Shown: positions 18,291 through 27,838, counted from the first letter of the stretch. The stretch is DNA of 59,691 nucleotides from Alphaproteobacteria bacterium (GCA_004292755.1 RDXE01000047.1:1-59691), one strand, 5' to 3'. Notes: generated from the letters alone by a model not told the origin. Numbers and translations are program-made.

Positions 18291-20125
18291 GCCATCAGTC
18301 CGTCAATCGCCGCATGGTCGCGCGCAATACGCGGTAGCGCCGCTTGGATCGACAGCCCCTCCTCCCGCCGCTCGCGGGCCGAGGCGACCAAGCCAGCCAC
18401 CCGCGCCACCACTGCCTCAGGCGTTTGAGCGATCAGCGAGTCGAGCCCCATGCGCATCAGCAGCGCGGCCCCGAAGCGCCCGCGCATCAACCCACCGGCG
18501 TGGGTGACCAGGGGCAACCCCGCAACCATCGCCTCAATGGCCGTGTTGAACCCGGCGAAGTCCATGCTGTCCAACGCCAGATCAGCCGCTGCCAGCACGT
18601 GGCGAAACTCCGCCAGCGACAGGCGAGGCAGAATCATCACGTGCTCTTCCAGCAGCAGCCCGGCCTCAGTGAACGCCCGGTCCAAGCGCAGGCGGAACGC
18701 CGTGGTCACATGCTCCGAGCGGTGAGCGAAAAACACCATCAGCGCCGATGGTGCCTGCTGCGCAATCGCCACCAGCACAGCGTCGCGCTCCGGGCGATGC
18801 TTGAACAGGCTATGCGGGCAGGCAATCAACACGCGGTCAGTCGGCAGGGCATGGTCGGCCCGCGCCGCTGGTGTCACCCTCCACTCCGGCGCCTCCAGCC
18901 ACACGCCCAGATTCGGCAGAGGCACCAACTGTTCGGTGTAGTGGTCGGCGCCGTCTGCTGGTTCCAACAACGCGCCGGAGAGAAAATGGCTGATGGTCGG
19001 CAGGCCACTGGTCTGCGGGTGCCCCCACGCCACGGCCTGGACGGGCGCAAGCGGCGTCCCCGCCAGCATCAGCGCCATGGGGTCGATGCCGAGTTCCGGG
19101 AAAATCACCACATCTGGCTCGCGGGCGCGGATCGCCTCGGCCCAGCCGCGCCGGGTTTTACCCTCAAGATCGATGCTAGCAACCCGCTCGGCTGCCCATC
19201 GGGTTTCATCATCGACACCGGGGGCGGTGCCGAACAGATGCACCTCGACCCCGCGAGACGGCAACTCACTGACCCAGCCGCGGGTGATTGCATTCCACAC
19301 CGAGTGGCGCCGCAGATGGGCCGCGACAATCGCCACCCGCATTGGCCGCGCCGCGCGGCTCGCCCGGCGCACCTCCGCGGGAACGGCGAGTTCGGCTGCA
19401 GTCAGCAGGCTCTGTGGGTCCGCGGCCACCAGGGCGTCGACCATCAAGGCGCCCAACTGCGCTTGCAGATCTCGATCAGACTGGCCCTGATAGGGCAGAT
19501 AGAAGGGCTGCTGCGAGCCAATGGCGCTGGCCCCCGCAGCGAGGTGGGCAGGATCGGCGCGCCAAGTGCGGTCCAGCGCCGCCAGCGCCTCAGCATAGTG
19601 GCGGCGACTGGCTGCTTCCTCAGCGGCATCGGCGGGAATCACCGGCAGAGCGGTCACCACCGCCGCGAGTTCAGCCTGTGGCATGGTTGGCTGCAGCGCC
19701 AGTGCCGCTTGATGCGCAGCACGAGCGGCGCGCATATCGCCTTCCATCTGATGGGCCAAACCCAGGTTAAACTGAGCTTCGGCCATTTTGGGGTCCAGCC
19801 GGGCAGCCGTGCTGAAGGCGTGGATGGCATCCTCGCCCTGCCCAGCCTGCAAGAACACCGTGCCGAGATCATTGTGAAAGCGGGCCACTGTCGGCCGCTG
19901 TTCAATCGCCGCCAGGATGTGGGCGTGCGCGCCGTGCAAATCGCCCCGGGTCAGCAACAACAGCCCCAGCAGATCGCTGGCGTCTGGCTGGTTGGGGACA
20001 GCGGCCAGGATCTGTCGATAAATCGACTCGGCCTCGATCAGACGACCGGCTTGATGGTGACCGAGGCCAATGGCAAGGGCTTGGTCCAGGGAGACGGCGC
20101 GCGTCTCGTCGCCTTCTCCTGTCAC
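18269..20125 (-). CDS. TPR-containing O-GlcNAc transferase-like glycosyltransferase
   Basis: 618 residues. The first 160 or so are tetratricopeptide repeats (IYRQILAAVPNQPDASDLLG, FHNDLGTVFLQAGQGEDAIH, AEAQFNLGLAHQMEGDMRAA). The C-terminal half resembles the SPINDLY/OGT catalytic region (LGIDPMALMLAGTPLAPVQA, then HPQTSGLPTISHFLSG, and DFAGFNTAIEAMVAGLPLVT). Such proteins transfer a sugar to protein Ser/Thr or take part in surface glycan assembly. It lies 17 bp downstream of cobT and overlaps the next gene, so it is probably part of the same transcript, although no functional tie to cobalamin is obvious. The start codon is GTG. Confidence 0.85.
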   Translation of the reverse strand: MTGEGDETRAVSLDQALAIGLGHHQAGRLIEAESIYRQILAAVPNQPDASDLLGLLLLTRGDLHGAHAHILAAIEQRPTVARFHNDLGTVFLQAGQGEDAIHAFSTAARLDPKMAEAQFNLGLAHQMEGDMRAARAAHQAALALQPTMPQAELAAVVTALPVIPADAAEEAASRRHYAEALAALDRTWRADPAHLAAGASAIGSQQPFYLPYQGQSDRDLQAQLGALMVDALVAADPQSLLTAAELAVPAEVRRASRAARPMRVAIVAAHLRRHSVWNAITRGWVSELPSRGVEVHLFGTAPGVDDETRWAAERVASIDLEGKTRRGWAEAIRAREPDVVIFPELGIDPMALMLAGTPLAPVQAVAWGHPQTSGLPTISHFLSGALLEPADGADHYTEQLVPLPNLGVWLEAPEWRVTPAARADHALPTDRVLIACPHSLFKHRPERDAVLVAIAQQAPSALMVFFAHRSEHVTTAFRLRLDRAFTEAGLLLEEHVMILPRLSLAEFRHVLAAADLALDSMDFAGFNTAIEAMVAGLPLVTHAGGLMRGRFGAALLMRMGLDSLIAQTPEAVVARVAGLVASARERREEGLSIQAALPRIARDHAAIDGLMAWFESVV

Positions 20126-20142
20126 GTCAGTCTCCTGTCACG

Positions 20143-22014
20143 TCAGGCTGCCCGGCGGGGGCGGCGCACCTGGCGCACGGGGGGTGCTTCCTCAAACAAC
20201 TCAGCCAACTTGTCCAGCATGGTCGTGCCCAGCTGCTCGACATCCACAATGGTCACCGCGCGTCGATAATACCGGGTGACGTCGTGCCCAATTCCGATGG
20301 CGACCAAGTCGACGGGAGAATAGCGCTCAATCCGGTCAATCACGTCGCGCAGGTGGCGCTCCAGATAATTGCCGGGGTTGACCGACAAAGTGCTGTCGTC
20401 CACCGGCGCACCGTCAGAGATCACCATCAGAATGCGCCGCTGCTCTGGTCGACAGATCAGCCGTTGGTGCGCCCACCACAGCGCCTCACCGTCGATATTC
20501 TCTTTCAGCAAGCCTTCGCGCAGCATCAGCCCAAGCGATTTGCGGGCACGCCGCCACGGGGCATCAGCCGACTTATAGACGATATGGCGCAGATCATTCA
20601 GGCGACCGGGCAAGGGCGGTTTACCGTCGGCCAGCCAACGCTCCCGACTTTGACCACCCTTCCAGGCGCGGGTGGTGAAGCCCAGGATCTCAACCTTGAC
20701 CGCGCACCGCTCCAGCGTACGGGCCAGGATGTCAGCGCTCATCGCCGCGATGGAGATTGGACGGCCCCGCATGGAGCCGGAATTGTCGATCAGCAGCGTC
20801 ACTACTGTGTCGCGGAAGTCGGTATCCTTCTCCAACTTGTAAGACAAGGCGTGGGTTGGACTGACCACCACCCGGGCTAGGCGCCCGGCATCCAACAAGC
20901 CTTCCTCCAGATCGAAATCCCACGACCGCTGTTGCTTCGCCAGCAGACGGCGCTGCAAGCGATTGGCAAGTTTGGAGATAACCCCCTGCAAGGCAGTCAA
21001 TTGCTGATCCAGCAGGGCCCGCAGGCGGGTCAACTCTTCGGGATCGCAGAGGGTTTCTGCATCGACGACTTCGTCGAACTGAGTGGTGAAGGGTTTGTAG
21101 TTGACCTCCGGCCCGTCGATGGAACGGCGCGTGTCCCGTGGCGGTGGAGGGCTATGGGCGGGGCGATCTTCGCCCGTCCCCGGCCCATCCTCGCCATCCT
21201 GTTCTTCGCCCTCGCCATCGGCGTCATCGCCAGGCGTCATATCCTGTTTGCTGCTCTCGCCCGTGTCCTTGCTATCGCCGCTGTCATCCTTGCCAGCTTC
21301 GCCGCGGACTTCTTCTTCGCCAGGCCCGCCCTCGTCCTCTTGGTTGCCCTCGTCTTCGCTGTCTTCGCCAGAGGGCTCGTCTTCGCTCGCTTCCAGATCG
21401 AGGTCAGCCAACACCCGGCGCAGACGACGACCGAACTCGTCCTGGTCCGCCATCAACGGCGCCAGCGCATCCAGACTTTGGCCGATCTTGGTTTGAATCC
21501 AGGGACGCCACAATTCCACCACTGCGCGGGCGGCATCGGGCGGCGGCATGCCCGTCATGGCTTCACGCGCCAATAGGCGCAGCACTTCGGCCAAATTGAC
21601 GTCGGTGCGTTCCTGTTGCTTGTCGAGGCCTTGGCGGCGATAGCGATGATCGAGCGCCGCATCCAGATTGGCGGCCACTCCCATCATGCGCGTAGCACCC
21701 AACGCCTCGCAGCGCGCTTGTTCGACAGCTTCAAACGCCGCACGCGCCGTTGGACTGTTCGGCAGGCGGCGCTGGTGGGTGGCAGCATCGTGATGGCGCA
21801 GACGCAGAGCAATCGCGTCCGCCTCGCCCCGCACCCTGGCCACGTCTTCTGCTGGCAGCGAGCGCGGAGGCATCGGCAACCGCGCACGTTTGCCGCTGAG
21901 ACCTGAGGCTTCCGCCGCGTACACCACCTCGACTTCGCCCTCGTGGGCGACGGCGCGCAAGGCTGCGGCGGTTGCCCGCTTGAACCGTTCGATTGGGTTG
22001 TCCTGGTCGGCCAT
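20143..22014 (-). CDS. cobT: cobaltochelatase subunit CobT
   Basis: 623 residues. With CobS and CobN this subunit inserts cobalt into hydrogenobyrinate a,c-diamide in the aerobic cobalamin route. The architecture is standard: an N-terminal helical region, a long acidic linker (about residues 210-300, runs of Glu/Asp/Gly) and a C-terminal von Willebrand A domain. The MIDAS motif is DNSGSM (Asp410), and ISDGAP follows later. CobT and CobS form a AAA+ chaperone-like ring. cobS lies 6 bp upstream. CobN, the catalytic subunit, is not in this window. Confidence 0.96.
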   Translation of the reverse strand: MADQDNPIERFKRATAAALRAVAHEGEVEVVYAAEASGLSGKRARLPMPPRSLPAEDVARVRGEADAIALRLRHHDAATHQRRLPNSPTARAAFEAVEQARCEALGATRMMGVAANLDAALDHRYRRQGLDKQQERTDVNLAEVLRLLAREAMTGMPPPDAARAVVELWRPWIQTKIGQSLDALAPLMADQDEFGRRLRRVLADLDLEASEDEPSGEDSEDEGNQEDEGGPGEEEVRGEAGKDDSGDSKDTGESSKQDMTPGDDADGEGEEQDGEDGPGTGEDRPAHSPPPPRDTRRSIDGPEVNYKPFTTQFDEVVDAETLCDPEELTRLRALLDQQLTALQGVISKLANRLQRRLLAKQQRSWDFDLEEGLLDAGRLARVVVSPTHALSYKLEKDTDFRDTVVTLLIDNSGSMRGRPISIAAMSADILARTLERCAVKVEILGFTTRAWKGGQSRERWLADGKPPLPGRLNDLRHIVYKSADAPWRRARKSLGLMLREGLLKENIDGEALWWAHQRLICRPEQRRILMVISDGAPVDDSTLSVNPGNYLERHLRDVIDRIERYSPVDLVAIGIGHDVTRYYRRAVTIVDVEQLGTTMLDKLAELFEEAPPVRQVRRPRRAA

Positions 22015-22020
22015 TGAGGG

Positions 22021-23025
22021 TTAGGCCGCCTTGGCCAGACCCGGCTTGGCACCCTGCTTCAACTCGCGCCCGAAGCAGCGCTGGAAGTATTCCGCCACCA
22101 CGGACCGTTCCACCTCGTCGCACTTGTTCAGGAAGCTGACCTTGAAGGCAAAATCGACGTCGCCGCCAAAGATCCGCGCATTCTCCGCCCACGTGATCAC
22201 CGTGCGGGGGCTCATCACTGTTGAGACGTCACCCGCCACGAACCCAGCGCGCGTCAAGTCCGCACAGGCAACCATGTGGCGGATCATCTTGCGACCGTCA
22301 GCCGTGTCATAATCCGGTGACTTGGACAGCACGATCCGCTCTTCCACCTCACTGGGCAGGTAGTTGAGTGTGGCGACGATGTTCCAGCGATCCATCTGGC
22401 CTTGGTTGATCTGCTGGGTGCCGTGATACAGGCCAGTGGTGTCCCCCAACCCCACGGTGTTGGCTGTGGCGAACAAACGGAATGCCTTGGAGGGGCGGAT
22501 CACGCGGTTCTGGTCCAGCAGCGTCAGCTTGCCTTCCACTTCCAACACGCGCTGGATCACGAACATCACGTCTGGGCGACCCGCATCATACTCGTCGAAC
22601 ACCAAGGCAACGGGGTGCTGCAGCGCCCAGGGCAGCATGCCCTCCCGAAACTCCGTGATTTGCTTGCCGTCCTTCAGAACAATCGCGTCCTTGCCGACCA
22701 AATCGATCCGGCTGATGTGACTGTCCAGATTGATGCGGATGCACGGCCAATTCAGGCGCGCGGCCACCTGCTCAATGTGCGTGGATTTGCCCGTACCGTG
22801 ATAGCCCTGGATCATCACGCGACGATTGAAGGCAAACCCAGCGAGGATTGCCAGCGTCGTCTCTGGGTCAAAGTGATAGGACGCGTCCCGTTCTGGCACG
22901 TATTCAGAGCGGGCGGAGAACGCCGGCACGCGCATGGGGCTGGCGATTCCAAACACCTCTTGCACAGACACTTCGGTATCGGGCAGGGCGCTTTCTGGCA
23001 AACCGGAGGGCAGTTCGGCAGTCAT
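22021..23025 (-). CDS. cobS: cobaltochelatase subunit CobS
   Basis: A 334-residue AAA+ ATPase of the MoxR/CobS type. Walker A is GYHGTGKST (residues 74-82), Walker B is VALVFDEYD, and sensor 1 lies in [10 protein letters not shown]. It powers cobalt insertion together with CobT and CobN. It heads a minus-strand run cobS-cobT-TPR glycosyltransferase-phytase-like-PAS. I see no cobalamin riboswitch in the 305 bp upstream. Confidence 0.96.
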   Translation of the reverse strand: MTAELPSGLPESALPDTEVSVQEVFGIASPMRVPAFSARSEYVPERDASYHFDPETTLAILAGFAFNRRVMIQGYHGTGKSTHIEQVAARLNWPCIRINLDSHISRIDLVGKDAIVLKDGKQITEFREGMLPWALQHPVALVFDEYDAGRPDVMFVIQRVLEVEGKLTLLDQNRVIRPSKAFRLFATANTVGLGDTTGLYHGTQQINQGQMDRWNIVATLNYLPSEVEERIVLSKSPDYDTADGRKMIRHMVACADLTRAGFVAGDVSTVMSPRTVITWAENARIFGGDVDFAFKVSFLNKCDEVERSVVAEYFQRCFGRELKQGAKPGLAKAA

Positions 23026-23330
23026 CGGACGTGGATCATCCTGGCACGGGAACGGAGAGCGAGAACACCATCGGCGCCCCGCTGGGTCAAGCGTCGCTTA
23101 TGCGATGCAGGACAGCACCAACCTAGACCGCGCGGAGCCGAGGGGAAGCCGCTGCAATGGGGCTTTCGCCAAAGCGCTGAAAAGAAGGTGAGTTTGTTTG
23201 ATGATCTCGCTTTAATATGCATTCAGGAAGCTGCCCGCGTATCATTTATCAGGATACGAGGAAATTTCCCCTTGGCTGACGCCTATCACGATGATAGGTG
23301 TGCTTTCACGAACAGGGAGGACCGTCGCAG
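23026..23330. other. divergent region between cobS and the toxin-antitoxin-like pair
   Basis: The right half turns AT-rich and holds two dyads. One is CGTATC-N9-GATACG (23238-23258); the other is listed separately. The left part should contain the cobS promoter. No gene is recognised. Confidence 0.5.
23282..23298. promoter_or_regulatory. dyad upstream of the DUF4258/HTH pair
   Basis: CCTATCA-CGA-TGATAGG is a perfect 7-bp inverted repeat 32 bp before the DUF4258 start. With the neighbouring dyad it is a natural candidate operator for autoregulation by the HTH protein. This is inferred from position and from how such pairs are usually controlled. Confidence 0.5.
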
Positions 23331-23681
23331 ATGCGACACAACCAACCTTGGACGCCTACTCAAGCAACTGAATGCATCAGGAGGTATGCAAACGCTGAGG
23401 AGTTAAGTTTGACGTGGAGCGATCATGCCAAAGAGCGCCTCATGGAACGCGGCCTCTTGGAAGGTGATATACGTCACGTCTTGGAATGTGGCTTTGTCAC
23501 GAAAAATGGAGAGCCCACAAAAACAGAAAAGCTCTTCAAGTATACAATGGAAGGATCAACCCCTAACTCAGAAAATAGAAAGATTGGGGTAGTGGTCATT
23601 CCATACAAGCACGGCGTAACACCTGGCTTTCGTATTGTCACAGTAATGTGGATGGATGAGCCGGGTACCGGAGGGAGTTAA
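23331..23681 (+). CDS. DUF4258 family protein, putative toxin
   Basis: 116 residues from the ATG at 23331, preceded by AGGGAGG; the frame is open slightly upstream. The segment LTWSDHAKERLMERGLLEGDIRHVLECG is characteristic of DUF4258. The C-terminus contains a compact beta sheet (KIGVVVIPYKHG, FRIVTVMWMDE) of the BECR/RelE-like type. DUF4258 proteins are commonly toxin partners of HTH antitoxins, probably RNases. The next gene begins 1 bp after its stop and encodes an HTH protein. Composition is less GC-rich than neighbouring genes. Confidence 0.75.
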   Translation: MRHNQPWTPTQATECIRRYANAEELSLTWSDHAKERLMERGLLEGDIRHVLECGFVTKNGEPTKTEKLFKYTMEGSTPNSENRKIGVVVIPYKHGVTPGFRIVTVMWMDEPGTGGS

Positions 23682-23682
23682 G

Positions 23683-24129
23683 ATGGCTAAGTATCACTAC
23701 ACGCAATGCGGGCTGCCAAATGTGTGGCTGGACGGGTTGACGACGACGACGACCGATGACGGCGAGGAATTGACCATGATCCCCGCGGTCAAGCGGTTGC
23801 ACAAAGCCCTTGCTGAAGCAATCATTGCTCGTCCCGGCTCATTGAGCGGCGCGGAGTTGCGCTTCTTGCGCACAGAAATGCGTAAGACGCAGGCGAACCT
23901 TGCCCCACTGGTTAGCAAGGATGTCCAAACGATTGGCCGCTGGGAGCGCGGAGAGACGGCGATTGATCGCAACGCCGATGCCGTGATCCGCTTGCTCGTG
24001 GCTGAAGCGCTCGCGCTTACCATGCCGCGAGTGGAGGACGTTGCGCGCAACGCCGCCGCCACTGAAGACCGCGTGGTGGTTTACACCGTGGACGGCAGCG
24101 ATCCAACCAACCTGCGGGTGGCGGCGTAA
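23683..24129 (+). CDS. HTH (XRE/MqsA-like) protein, putative antitoxin
   Basis: 148 residues from the ATG at 23683. The N-terminal part (MAKYHYTQCGLPNVWLDG) resembles short substrate- or toxin-binding segments of MqsA-like antitoxins but lacks their zinc cysteines. The C-terminal half is a helix-turn-helix (LRFLRTEMRKTQANLAPLV, then VQTIGRWERGE). It follows the DUF4258 gene with 1 bp between them, the usual toxin-first order of HigBA/MqsRA-type modules. It probably neutralises the toxin and represses the promoter through the upstream dyads. Confidence 0.78.
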   Translation: MAKYHYTQCGLPNVWLDGLTTTTTDDGEELTMIPAVKRLHKALAEAIIARPGSLSGAELRFLRTEMRKTQANLAPLVSKDVQTIGRWERGETAIDRNADAVIRLLVAEALALTMPRVEDVARNAAATEDRVVVYTVDGSDPTNLRVAA

Positions 24130-24133
24130 CAGG

Positions 24134-24153
24134 TGATCCCGACCTAGGGATCA
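24134..24153 (+). terminator. hairpin after the HTH gene
   Basis: TGATCCC (24134-24140) pairs perfectly with GGGATCA (24147-24153) across a 6-nt loop, 5 bp beyond the HTH stop. There is no T tract. The remaining 100 bp to the thioesterase start show nothing else clear. Confidence 0.4.
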
Positions 24154-24251
24154 GTGGGAACCAGAGCGTCATGGCGGGAAGGCTTGTGAGCCACTTCACT
24201 TGGTGACAGGCTTCCGGGCGTTTCCTCTGATCCGCCATCGGAGACCAACTG

Positions 24252-24692
24252 ATGCCGCCCTCACCGCGTTTAGAAGACTTTCCTCATAGAACCTTCGACA
24301 AGCTACGCTACGCTGACACGGATCGGCAGGGGCACATCAACAACCGTGTGTTCTCAACCTTGTTTGAGACTGGTCGGGTGGAGATGCTTTACGGCGGCGA
24401 AGCACCGCTGCATGGGGTTGATTGCTCCTTTGTCATCGCGCGCCTCGCGATTGACTTCGCCTCAGAGCTGCACTGGCCGGGAACCGTGCAGATCGGCACT
24501 CGTGTGGCGTCGGTCGGGCGCAGTTCCATCCGCCTGGAACAGACACTGTTTCAAGCGGGCCGCGCCGTTGCTTCGGCTGAGAGCGTGATTGTGCATGTTG
24601 CAGCAGCCGATGGCCGCTCCAGCCCCCTGACCGATGCTGCGCGCGAGGCCCTTCAAGCCTATCACGCACCCGCGCCGGAGGCATCGGCATGA
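24252..24692 (+). CDS. acyl-CoA thioesterase (4HBT hotdog family)
   Basis: 146 residues with the hotdog-fold active-site region RYADTDRQGHINNRVF, in which Asp and the HxNN context match 4-hydroxybenzoyl-CoA thioesterase-like enzymes. It probably hydrolyses an acyl-CoA. Its stop overlaps the ATG of the SDR gene (ATGA), so the two enzymes are co-translated and may share a pathway. The substrate is not predictable from the sequence. Confidence 0.85.
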   Translation: MPPSPRLEDFPHRTFDKLRYADTDRQGHINNRVFSTLFETGRVEMLYGGEAPLHGVDCSFVIARLAIDFASELHWPGTVQIGTRVASVGRSSIRLEQTLFQAGRAVASAESVIVHVAAADGRSSPLTDAAREALQAYHAPAPEASA

Positions 24693-25447
24693 CAGAGGCG
24701 TTGGCCACCCCCGCAACCTCGCATCGGACCGTGCTGATCACCAACGCCCTTGCCTATACGGGCCCTGGTGCGGTGCCAGCGCTGTTGGCTCGTGGCATGC
24801 GGGTCGCCTGCCATGATCCAGCCTTCGCGGATTCAGCAGCGCGGGAGCGCGCGCAGTCCCATTGGCCGGAGGCGTTGCTGCTGCACGAGACCGATCCCGT
24901 CGCAGCGGCAGCAGAGGCGACCGCGAGTTTTGGTGATCTGGAAGCGGTCGTCTCTAACGACGTCTATCCCCTCTCCCCCCGCCCCATTGAGAGCCTGGAC
25001 CTGGACGACCTGCGCCGGACCTTCGAGGCGGTGACTGTCACGCCGATCCGCCTCGCGCAGGTGGTGCTGCCAACCATGAAGCAGCGGCGGCGGGGTGCCA
25101 TGGTGTTTGTCACCTCCGCCCGTGAGCGCAAGCCCGAGCTTGGCTATGCCGTGCCAACCACGGCACGGGCAGCCACCACGGCCTTCGCCAAGGCTTTGGC
25201 GCGGGAGGCGGCCCCCTATCAGGTGCAGGTGACCGTGGTCGCCCCCAACTATCTGGAAAGCGAGCTGTATTACCCCCGCGCCCGCTTTGTTGATGATCCC
25301 GTCGGGCGGGCTGAGATCGCCGGGCTCGTTCCCTTCGGACGCTTGGGCACACCGGTCGAGGTTGGTGCGCTGATCGCGTTTCTCGCCTCCGGCACGGCGC
25401 CGTTTGTGACGGGTCAGGTGATCGATTTCACAGGTGGCTGGCCTTAA
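24689..25447 (+). CDS. SDR-superfamily protein related to halohydrin dehalogenases
   Basis: This 252-residue Rossmann protein lacks the glycine-rich NAD(P) motif TGxxxGxG. In its place is TNALAYTG (Thr18 to Gly25), which fits the T-x4-(F/Y)-x-G halide-pocket motif of halohydrin dehalogenases. Other similarities to the HheC type are VACHDPAF, VSND, APNYLESELYYP and a C-terminal FLASG...TGQV...GG. The HheC triad is Ser, Tyr at +13 and Arg at +17. Here Ser143 and Arg160 are kept but position 156 is Pro, with Tyr at 153. It may be a divergent lyase-type SDR or have lost that chemistry. An ordinary reductase role is unlikely without the cofactor motif and YxxxK. Confidence 0.75.
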   Translation: MTEALATPATSHRTVLITNALAYTGPGAVPALLARGMRVACHDPAFADSAARERAQSHWPEALLLHETDPVAAAAEATASFGDLEAVVSNDVYPLSPRPIESLDLDDLRRTFEAVTVTPIRLAQVVLPTMKQRRRGAMVFVTSARERKPELGYAVPTTARAATTAFAKALAREAAPYQVQVTVVAPNYLESELYYPRARFVDDPVGRAEIAGLVPFGRLGTPVEVGALIAFLASGTAPFVTGQVIDFTGGWP

Positions 25448-25454
25448 CGATCCC

Positions 25455-26888
25455 TTACGGCAGACGGGCCAGCAGGCGCACCAGCCAGCGCACGCGGGGG
25501 GAGAACAGGCTGCGGCTGAGATACTCCCCCGCCGCGCGCTTCGGCGCCTCGGAGAGGGTTGGATAAGGCAGCATCGTGCGGGCGATGCGGGACAGCCGCT
25601 CCCGCTCCGCAACCGCACGGCACCAGGGGGCGATCAGCTCGCCCGCATGCGGTCCCAGAATGTGGACGCCAACCACACGACCGCGCTGCAAGATCAGCCG
25701 CACCGAACCCTCGCCCGTGCCATCGGCGAGGGCGCGGTCATTGTGCTGGAATGACCATTGAGCCACCTCGGTCGGCACGCCCGTGGCGCGCGCCTCGGCC
25801 TCGGTCAAGCCAACGCCAGCGAGCTCTGGGTCGGTGTAGACCACGCGCGGCACTGCGTTGTGGTTGGCCCGAGACGGCACGCGAAACAAGGTGTTGAGGA
25901 TCACTGTGGTGGCATGGCTGCCCGCCACATGGGTGAATTGCGGGCCGCCCGCCACATCGCCCGCCGCAAACACCCGGCGGTTGGTGGTACGCAACCGGCG
26001 ATCCACCGTGATACCGCGTGGGGTCCAGGCAATGCCCGCTTGCTCTAGCCCCAACCCCTCCAACTGCGCGACGCGCCCGGTCGCGACCAACAGATGGCTG
26101 CCAGTCACTGTCTGGCCATCGGCGAGGGTGACAGTCGGCACACCGTCCGCCCAACCAACTGCGGTGGCCGCCACCCCCTCATTCACCGTGACACCGATGG
26201 CGCGCAGGTGCTCGCACAGTGGCGCCACGAGAGCGGCCTCCTCCCGCGCCAGCAGACGCTGGGCTTCGATCACGGTGACCTGACAGCCAAGCAACTGATG
26301 CGCCTCTGCCAGCTCAACGCCAATAGCACCGCCGCCCAGGATGATCAGGTGGCTGGGCAGGGTGTCGCCCTGAAACACCGTTTCATTGGTCAGATAGGGG
26401 CCATCGCGAAGCCCAGGGATCGGCGGGATGGCAGGGCCAAGACCGGCTGCCACAACGGTCCAGCGTGGCGTCAGACGGGTTTCCTGGCCGGACGCCTCGC
26501 GCGCAATCAACTGGGTGGGGGAGATAAAGCGCGCTTCCGCCTTCAGCACGGTGGCGCCCAGGCTGCGGTAGCGCTCCTCCGAGTCCACCGGGGCTATTGC
26601 AGCAATGGTCCGACGGACATGGGCTTTGACTGCAGCGGCGTCGATCCTGAGGCCATCCACCTGGACCCCAAGTGCCGCCGCACGACGCACCCGCTGGGCT
26701 GCGTGGGCCGCGGCTAACAAGGCCTTGGATGGCACGCAGCCGACATTCAGGCAATCGCCGCCCATGGCGCCCCGTTCGATCAGCACCACGGCTGCACCCA
26801 ACTGCGAAGCCCCCGCAGCAATCGACAGGCCCGCGGCTCCTGCGCCGATGATCGCCAGATCGCAGGCAAGCTCGGTCATGGCAGTCAT
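25455..26888 (-). CDS. FAD-dependent pyridine nucleotide-disulfide oxidoreductase
   Basis: About 477 residues, of the mercuric-reductase/dihydrolipoamide-dehydrogenase type. The FAD-binding DLAIIGAGAAGLSIAAG comes first, then the redox-active CLNVGCVPSK, the NAD-binding ILGGGAIGVELAEA, VFAAGDVAG and the dimerisation domain. The ATG at 26888 overlaps the TGA of the TVP38-family gene (ATGA), so it is preferred over 26918. It lacks an N-terminal heavy-metal-binding domain and the C-terminal Cys pair of true MerA, so mercury reduction is unlikely. This pairing with a TVP38 membrane protein recurs in bacteria; the joint role is unknown. Confidence 0.88.
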   Translation of the reverse strand: MTAMTELACDLAIIGAGAAGLSIAAGASQLGAAVVLIERGAMGGDCLNVGCVPSKALLAAAHAAQRVRRAAALGVQVDGLRIDAAAVKAHVRRTIAAIAPVDSEERYRSLGATVLKAEARFISPTQLIAREASGQETRLTPRWTVVAAGLGPAIPPIPGLRDGPYLTNETVFQGDTLPSHLIILGGGAIGVELAEAHQLLGCQVTVIEAQRLLAREEAALVAPLCEHLRAIGVTVNEGVAATAVGWADGVPTVTLADGQTVTGSHLLVATGRVAQLEGLGLEQAGIAWTPRGITVDRRLRTTNRRVFAAGDVAGGPQFTHVAGSHATTVILNTLFRVPSRANHNAVPRVVYTDPELAGVGLTEAEARATGVPTEVAQWSFQHNDRALADGTGEGSVRLILQRGRVVGVHILGPHAGELIAPWCRAVAERERLSRIARTMLPYPTLSEAPKRAAGEYLSRSLFSPRVRWLVRLLARLP

Positions 26889-27586
26889 GGCTGGATCTCC
26901 GCTGCGGGTCGCTTCCATCGCCGCACCACCACCGGCACAATCGATAAGGCGGCCAACGCTAGGATTGGCAGCAGCACCGGTGCAGACACCAACACGGACA
27001 CGTCCGGTGTGTCGCCCCGCGCCAGCACCTCATCCAGGCCAACGCCGATCCAGGCCAGCACTGCTGAGCCAGGGATGATACCCAACGCGGTGCCCATCAC
27101 ATACGTGTCGACCCGCATGCCAACCAAGGCAGGCAGCAGATTGACCAACCAGAACGGCATCGCTGGCACGAGCCGCAGCACGAGAAGATATTGCAAGGGG
27201 TGGCGCGATAGCTCCGCCAGCACCTGCGCCCCAACGCCCCGTGCTTTCGCTCGCAGCACCTGACCCATGGCAGAGCGCGCGGCGAGAAACAGCACCGTAG
27301 CCCCCAGCGTCGCCCCGATCACAATGCCCAGCGTGCCAAGCCACACGCCAAACAGAAAGCCACCGGTGATGCTGAGCACGGCACCACCCGGCAGCGAGAC
27401 GGCGGTCGCAACGGCGTACAGGCCAACGAATCCCAGCCATACCGCCAACGGTTGGGCAGCCACCAGACCGTTCAAGCGTTGACGCTCCACCGCCAAACGC
27501 TCAAAGCTCAGCCACTCCCCCGCACCCAGGGCGAGGGCCGTGACCAGACCTGCCGCCAGCAGCAGCAGCGGCAACCACCGCCTCAC
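26885..27586 (-). CDS. TVP38/TMEM64 (DedA-related) membrane protein
   Basis: 233 residues from a GTG at 27586 (VRRWLPLLLLAAG). The frame is open for another 450 bp upstream but that part overlaps rpmH and has no matching features. There are about five hydrophobic segments, and the family core is seen in SLPGGAVLSITGGFLFG and LRLVPAMPFWLVNLLPALVG. Relatives act as scramblases or in membrane homeostasis. It is translationally coupled to the flavoprotein downstream and divergent from rpmH. Confidence 0.82.
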   Translation of the reverse strand: MRRWLPLLLLAAGLVTALALGAGEWLSFERLAVERQRLNGLVAAQPLAVWLGFVGLYAVATAVSLPGGAVLSITGGFLFGVWLGTLGIVIGATLGATVLFLAARSAMGQVLRAKARGVGAQVLAELSRHPLQYLLVLRLVPAMPFWLVNLLPALVGMRVDTYVMGTALGIIPGSAVLAWIGVGLDEVLARGDTPDVSVLVSAPVLLPILALAALSIVPVVVRRWKRPAAEIQP

Positions 27587-27703
27587 GACTGCGCCATCCC
27601 GTGCGGCGTCCGCACCACAGCCAAGCGCGCCAGTATTGACGGGGGCAGGGCAATGGTATAGGCACTCGCGCTCGATTTTTGCCGAAACCCGGAGACACCA
27701 GTC

Positions 27704-27838
27704 GTGAAGCGCACCTTTCAACCCTCCAAGATCGTCCGCAAGCGTCGGCACGGGTTCCGCGCGCGTATGGCCACCGTTGGCGGCCGGAACGTCATCAATG
27801 CCCGTCGCGCCAAGGGGCGCAAGAAGCTGTCGGCCTAG
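27704..27838 (+). CDS. rpmH: 50S ribosomal protein L34
   Basis: This 44-residue basic protein ([20 protein letters not shown], then [20 protein letters not shown]) is unmistakable L34. It begins with GTG at 27704 after GGAGACACC. It opens the conserved rpmH-rnpA-yidD-yidC-engB cluster. Confidence 0.97.
   Translation: MKRTFQPSKIVRKRRHGFRARMATVGGRNVINARRAKGRKKLSA

Noticed and set aside
18344-20269. 641-codon open frame opposite the TPR glycosyltransferase
   Set aside because: Composition is His/Gln/Arg-rich shadow sequence, and the opposite strand holds a gene with well-defined repeats and catalytic blocks.
23026-23330. Cobalamin riboswitch upstream of cobS
   Set aside because: I could not find a B12-box-like conserved element on the minus strand of this region.
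25455-26888. Mercuric reductase (merA)
   Set aside because: Only the generic disulfide-reductase motif is present; the C-terminal Cys pair, the N-terminal metal-binding domain and other mer genes are missing.
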